Shown here piece after piece: positions 5,089 through 6,541 of a stretch of 6,541 nt of DNA. The first letter of the stretch is position 1. Every line of letters starts with the position of its first letter. A program made the position numbers and the translations under genes. This stretch comes from Verrucomicrobiia bacterium (GTDB taxonomy: Bacteria; Verrucomicrobiota; Verrucomicrobiae; Limisphaerales; UBA11358): contig JASHZU010000517.1 in assembly GCA_030042375.1 (NCBI GenBank), forward strand, positions 1 to 6,541, read 5' to 3'. The notes below the pieces were generated by a model. The model saw only the letters and a list, made by a program, of their open reading frames with translations, ran no database searches and had not been told where the DNA came from.

Positions 5089-5646
5089 TCAGTTGGAATT
5101 AAAATCGGACAATTGGTGGCCGGGAATGGTGCAGGTGGGCGGATTGGTGACATTGCCAATGGTGTAAGTGCCGCCGGCAGGACAATGGGGCATGAGATGA
5201 TTCGGCAAATAGGGTGTGAGATCGTTTTCGGTGGGAGTGGCGTCGCTGGGCTTTTGATTTTCCAACGCCCATTCCTGTTTGGCGGACTGGATGATTCGCA
5301 AATTATTGATGCAAGCATTCTGTTGGGCCGTCTGGCGCGCTTTGACGAAGTTGGGAATGGCGATGGCGGCCAGCAATCCGACCATGGAAATCGTCACTAA
5401 TGTGGCGCCGAGATAACCGGTGATCAGGCCGGCGATGGCGAGGCCGTTTCCTGTCAAGGTGCCGGAAGATTTTTTAATTCGGTCAAGCGCTTTGTGGCCG
5501 CAGATGATTGCGGGGATGGCGGCGAGAAGGCCAAAGCACACCAGGCTGAGGATTCCGAGAACAAAGCTCCAGACAGCAAGCGGGGCGGTTTTCGGCGGCA
5601 GTGCAGGAGCGGGCGGCGGAAGTGGCGGAGGCGTTGTTCCGTTCAT
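5089..5646 (-). CDS. DUF4190 membrane protein with pseudopilin-like C-terminal part
   Basis: The product is 185 residues. A Pro-rich N-terminus (TTPPPLPPPAPALPP, 4-18) leads into a DUF4190 double-helix hairpin: a membrane segment at about 22-50 ending AIPAIICGHKAL, a short basic loop (DRIKKSSGTLTGNGL), and a second segment at about 68-97. The second segment runs into GLLAAIAIPNFVKARQTAQ, which matches the end of the type IV pilin/pseudopilin N-terminal helix. It is followed by NACINNLRIIQSAKQEWALE and, near the end, CPAGGTYTIG and PPTCTIPGH, as in pseudopilins I recall from Verrucomicrobiota and Planctomycetes. The prepilin-peptidase site (G then FTLIE) is missing, so I infer a membrane-anchored protein, not a processed pilin. 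ATG 5646 is preferred because the Pro-rich/DUF4190 form starts there; AAAGGA lies upstream but 14 bases away. An ATG at 5706 would add 20 residues. Divergent from deoC. Confidence 0.82.
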   Translation of the reverse strand: MNGTTPPPLPPPAPALPPKTAPLAVWSFVLGILSLVCFGLLAAIPAIICGHKALDRIKKSSGTLTGNGLAIAGLITGYLGATLVTISMVGLLAAIAIPNFVKARQTAQQNACINNLRIIQSAKQEWALENQKPSDATPTENDLTPYLPNHLMPHCPAGGTYTIGNVTNPPTCTIPGHQLSDFNSN

Positions 5647-5671
5647 AAATTTTGGGATTGTCCTTTCCCGA

Positions 5672-5702
5672 ATACTAGAGGCCAGTGGCAGGGGTATGTC
5701 AA
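5672..5702 (-). promoter_or_regulatory. possible promoter of the DUF4190/pseudopilin-like gene
   Basis: On the minus strand a perfect TTGACA lies at 5702-5697 and TAGTAT (4 of 6 matches to TATAAT) at 5677-5672, with a 19-bp spacer, slightly long. The start point would fall near 5665, about 20 bases before the ATG. Sequence match seen, function inferred. Confidence 0.3.
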
Positions 5703-5710
5703 GCATGGCG

Positions 5711-5739
5711 TTGACGGAGCAGGGATTCGCGTCCAGAAT
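5711..5739 (+). promoter_or_regulatory. possible promoter of deoC
   Basis: TTGACG (5711-5716), 17 bases, then CAGAAT (5734-5739), which matches TATAAT at 4 of 6. The predicted start point falls almost on the deoC ATG at 5748, which would make the message leaderless or nearly so. Weak by sequence alone. Confidence 0.28.
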
Positions 5740-5747
5740 CGGTGATT

Positions 5748-6541
5748 ATGAAAACCGTCGCATGGCCGGAACGCCCAGTGATTCGTCGTTTTGACGCGCC
5801 CACGGTGGATGCCGTGATGGTGGAAGAACGGGCGGCGGCGTTCACCAAACGCAGCATCAAGACTTCGGCGAAGCTCGCCGGGCTGAAACTGGCGGTTTCG
5901 ATGATGGACATCACCACGCTCGAAGGCAAAGACACGCCGGGCAAGGTGGCCTATCTTTGCCGCAAAGCGCTCCAGCCCGCCGATCCTAAATACGGCGTGC
6001 CGCCCACCGCGGCGGTATGCATTTATCCGAACATGGTGAAATTCGCGCGGAAATTTCTCGGCGACCATTCGCCGGTGAAGATCGCTTCCGTGGCGACGGG
6101 TTTTCCGAGCGGACAATTTCCGCTGCGCACGAAATTGGAGGAAGTGCGGCGGGCGGTGGGCGATGGGGCGGATGAGATTGATATGGTGATTGACCGCTGG
6201 GCGTTTTTAGCGGGCGACCATGGGCGGGTGTTCGATGAAATCGCCGCGACGAAACAGGCCTGCGGCCCGACGCATTTGAAAGTGATTTTGGAAACGGGCG
6301 AGCTGGTGACATATGATAATGTGCGGTTGGCGAGTGAGATTGCGATGCAGGCGGGAGGGGATTTTATCAAGACGAGCACGGGCAAGGTGACGCCCGGGGC
6401 GACGATCCCGGTGACGCTGGTAATGCTGGAGGCGATCCGGGATTATTTTTTTGCGACGGGCGTGCGCATCGGGATGAAGCCGGCGGGAGGCATCCGCACG
6501 GCCAAGCAGGCGCTGGCGTACCTGGTGATGGTGAAGGAAAC
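5748..6541 (+). CDS. deoC: deoxyribose-phosphate aldolase (3' end beyond window)
   Basis: Class I aldolase that cleaves 2-deoxy-D-ribose 5-phosphate to glyceraldehyde 3-phosphate and acetaldehyde, in cytosolic deoxynucleoside breakdown. From ATG 5748 the frame stays open for 264 codons to the window edge. Catalytic motifs are visible in order: EIDMVI with Asp145 (E. coli Asp102), DFIKTSTGK with the Schiff-base Lys208 (E. coli Lys167), and MKPAGGIRTA with Lys254 (E. coli Lys201). LKVILETGEL also fits the family. The catalytic lysine is about 40 residues further in than in E. coli, so this is the longer form, with an N-terminal extension. The missing C-terminus is probably several tens of residues. 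ATG 5748 has only a weak GGTGA just upstream; an in-frame GTG at 5742 is possible. It is divergent from the DUF4190 gene, 101 bases between starts. Confidence 0.95.
   Translation, partial: MKTVAWPERPVIRRFDAPTVDAVMVEERAAAFTKRSIKTSAKLAGLKLAVSMMDITTLEGKDTPGKVAYLCRKALQPADPKYGVPPTAAVCIYPNMVKFARKFLGDHSPVKIASVATGFPSGQFPLRTKLEEVRRAVGDGADEIDMVIDRWAFLAGDHGRVFDEIAATKQACGPTHLKVILETGELVTYDNVRLASEIAMQAGGDFIKTSTGKVTPGATIPVTLVMLEAIRDYFFATGVRIGMKPAGGIRTAKQALAYLVMVKE

Overview
The window looks like a stretch of chromosome from a GC-rich Gram-negative bacterium. Verrucomicrobiota (Pedosphaera/Limisphaera-like) is my best guess. The guess rests on the mix of families: a RAYT with a C-terminal helix-turn-helix tail, an MtfA-type M90 peptidase, a DUF3300/DUF2950 pair, a DUF4190 protein fused to a pseudopilin-like tail, and a long-form deoxyribose-phosphate aldolase. 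Weak Shine-Dalgarno sites and repeat-rich intergenic DNA fit this. It is an inference from memory of families, not a database result.

Layout from left to right. 1-204 (minus) is the 5' end of an unrecognised, probably exported protein in visibly AT-richer DNA; it uses a GTG start and runs off the left edge. 270-1205 (minus) is a REP-associated tyrosine transposase (RAYT). Just upstream of it, at 1257-1343, lies a cluster of three tight hairpins followed by a GAGCG-rich tract, which looks like its cognate REP/BIME DNA. 1344-1846 has no convincing gene. It holds three blocks of degenerate tandem repeats with a strict 10-bp period (about 1531-1580, 1601-1650 and 1711-1760), with the middle block in inverted orientation. 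1874-2665 (plus) is an MtfA/M90 zinc peptidase. It meets the next gene tail to tail, with overlapping stop codons.

2662-3585 and 3628-4860 (both minus) are a probable two-gene operon: an exported DUF3300 protein with a glycine-rich tail, then an exported DUF2950 protein. 5089-5646 (minus) is a DUF4190 membrane protein with a pseudopilin-like tail. From 5748 to the right edge (plus) is deoC, lacking its C-terminus; it is divergent from the DUF4190 gene across about 100 bp containing possible back-to-back promoters.

How they work together: the DUF3300 and DUF2950 proteins are likely co-expressed and both leave the cytoplasm. The RAYT and the hairpin cluster probably form one REP-mobilising unit. 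The other genes look like independent chromosomal genes. I see no defence island, CRISPR array, tRNA or rRNA. The least explained structure is the 10-bp-phased repeat region at 1531-1760.
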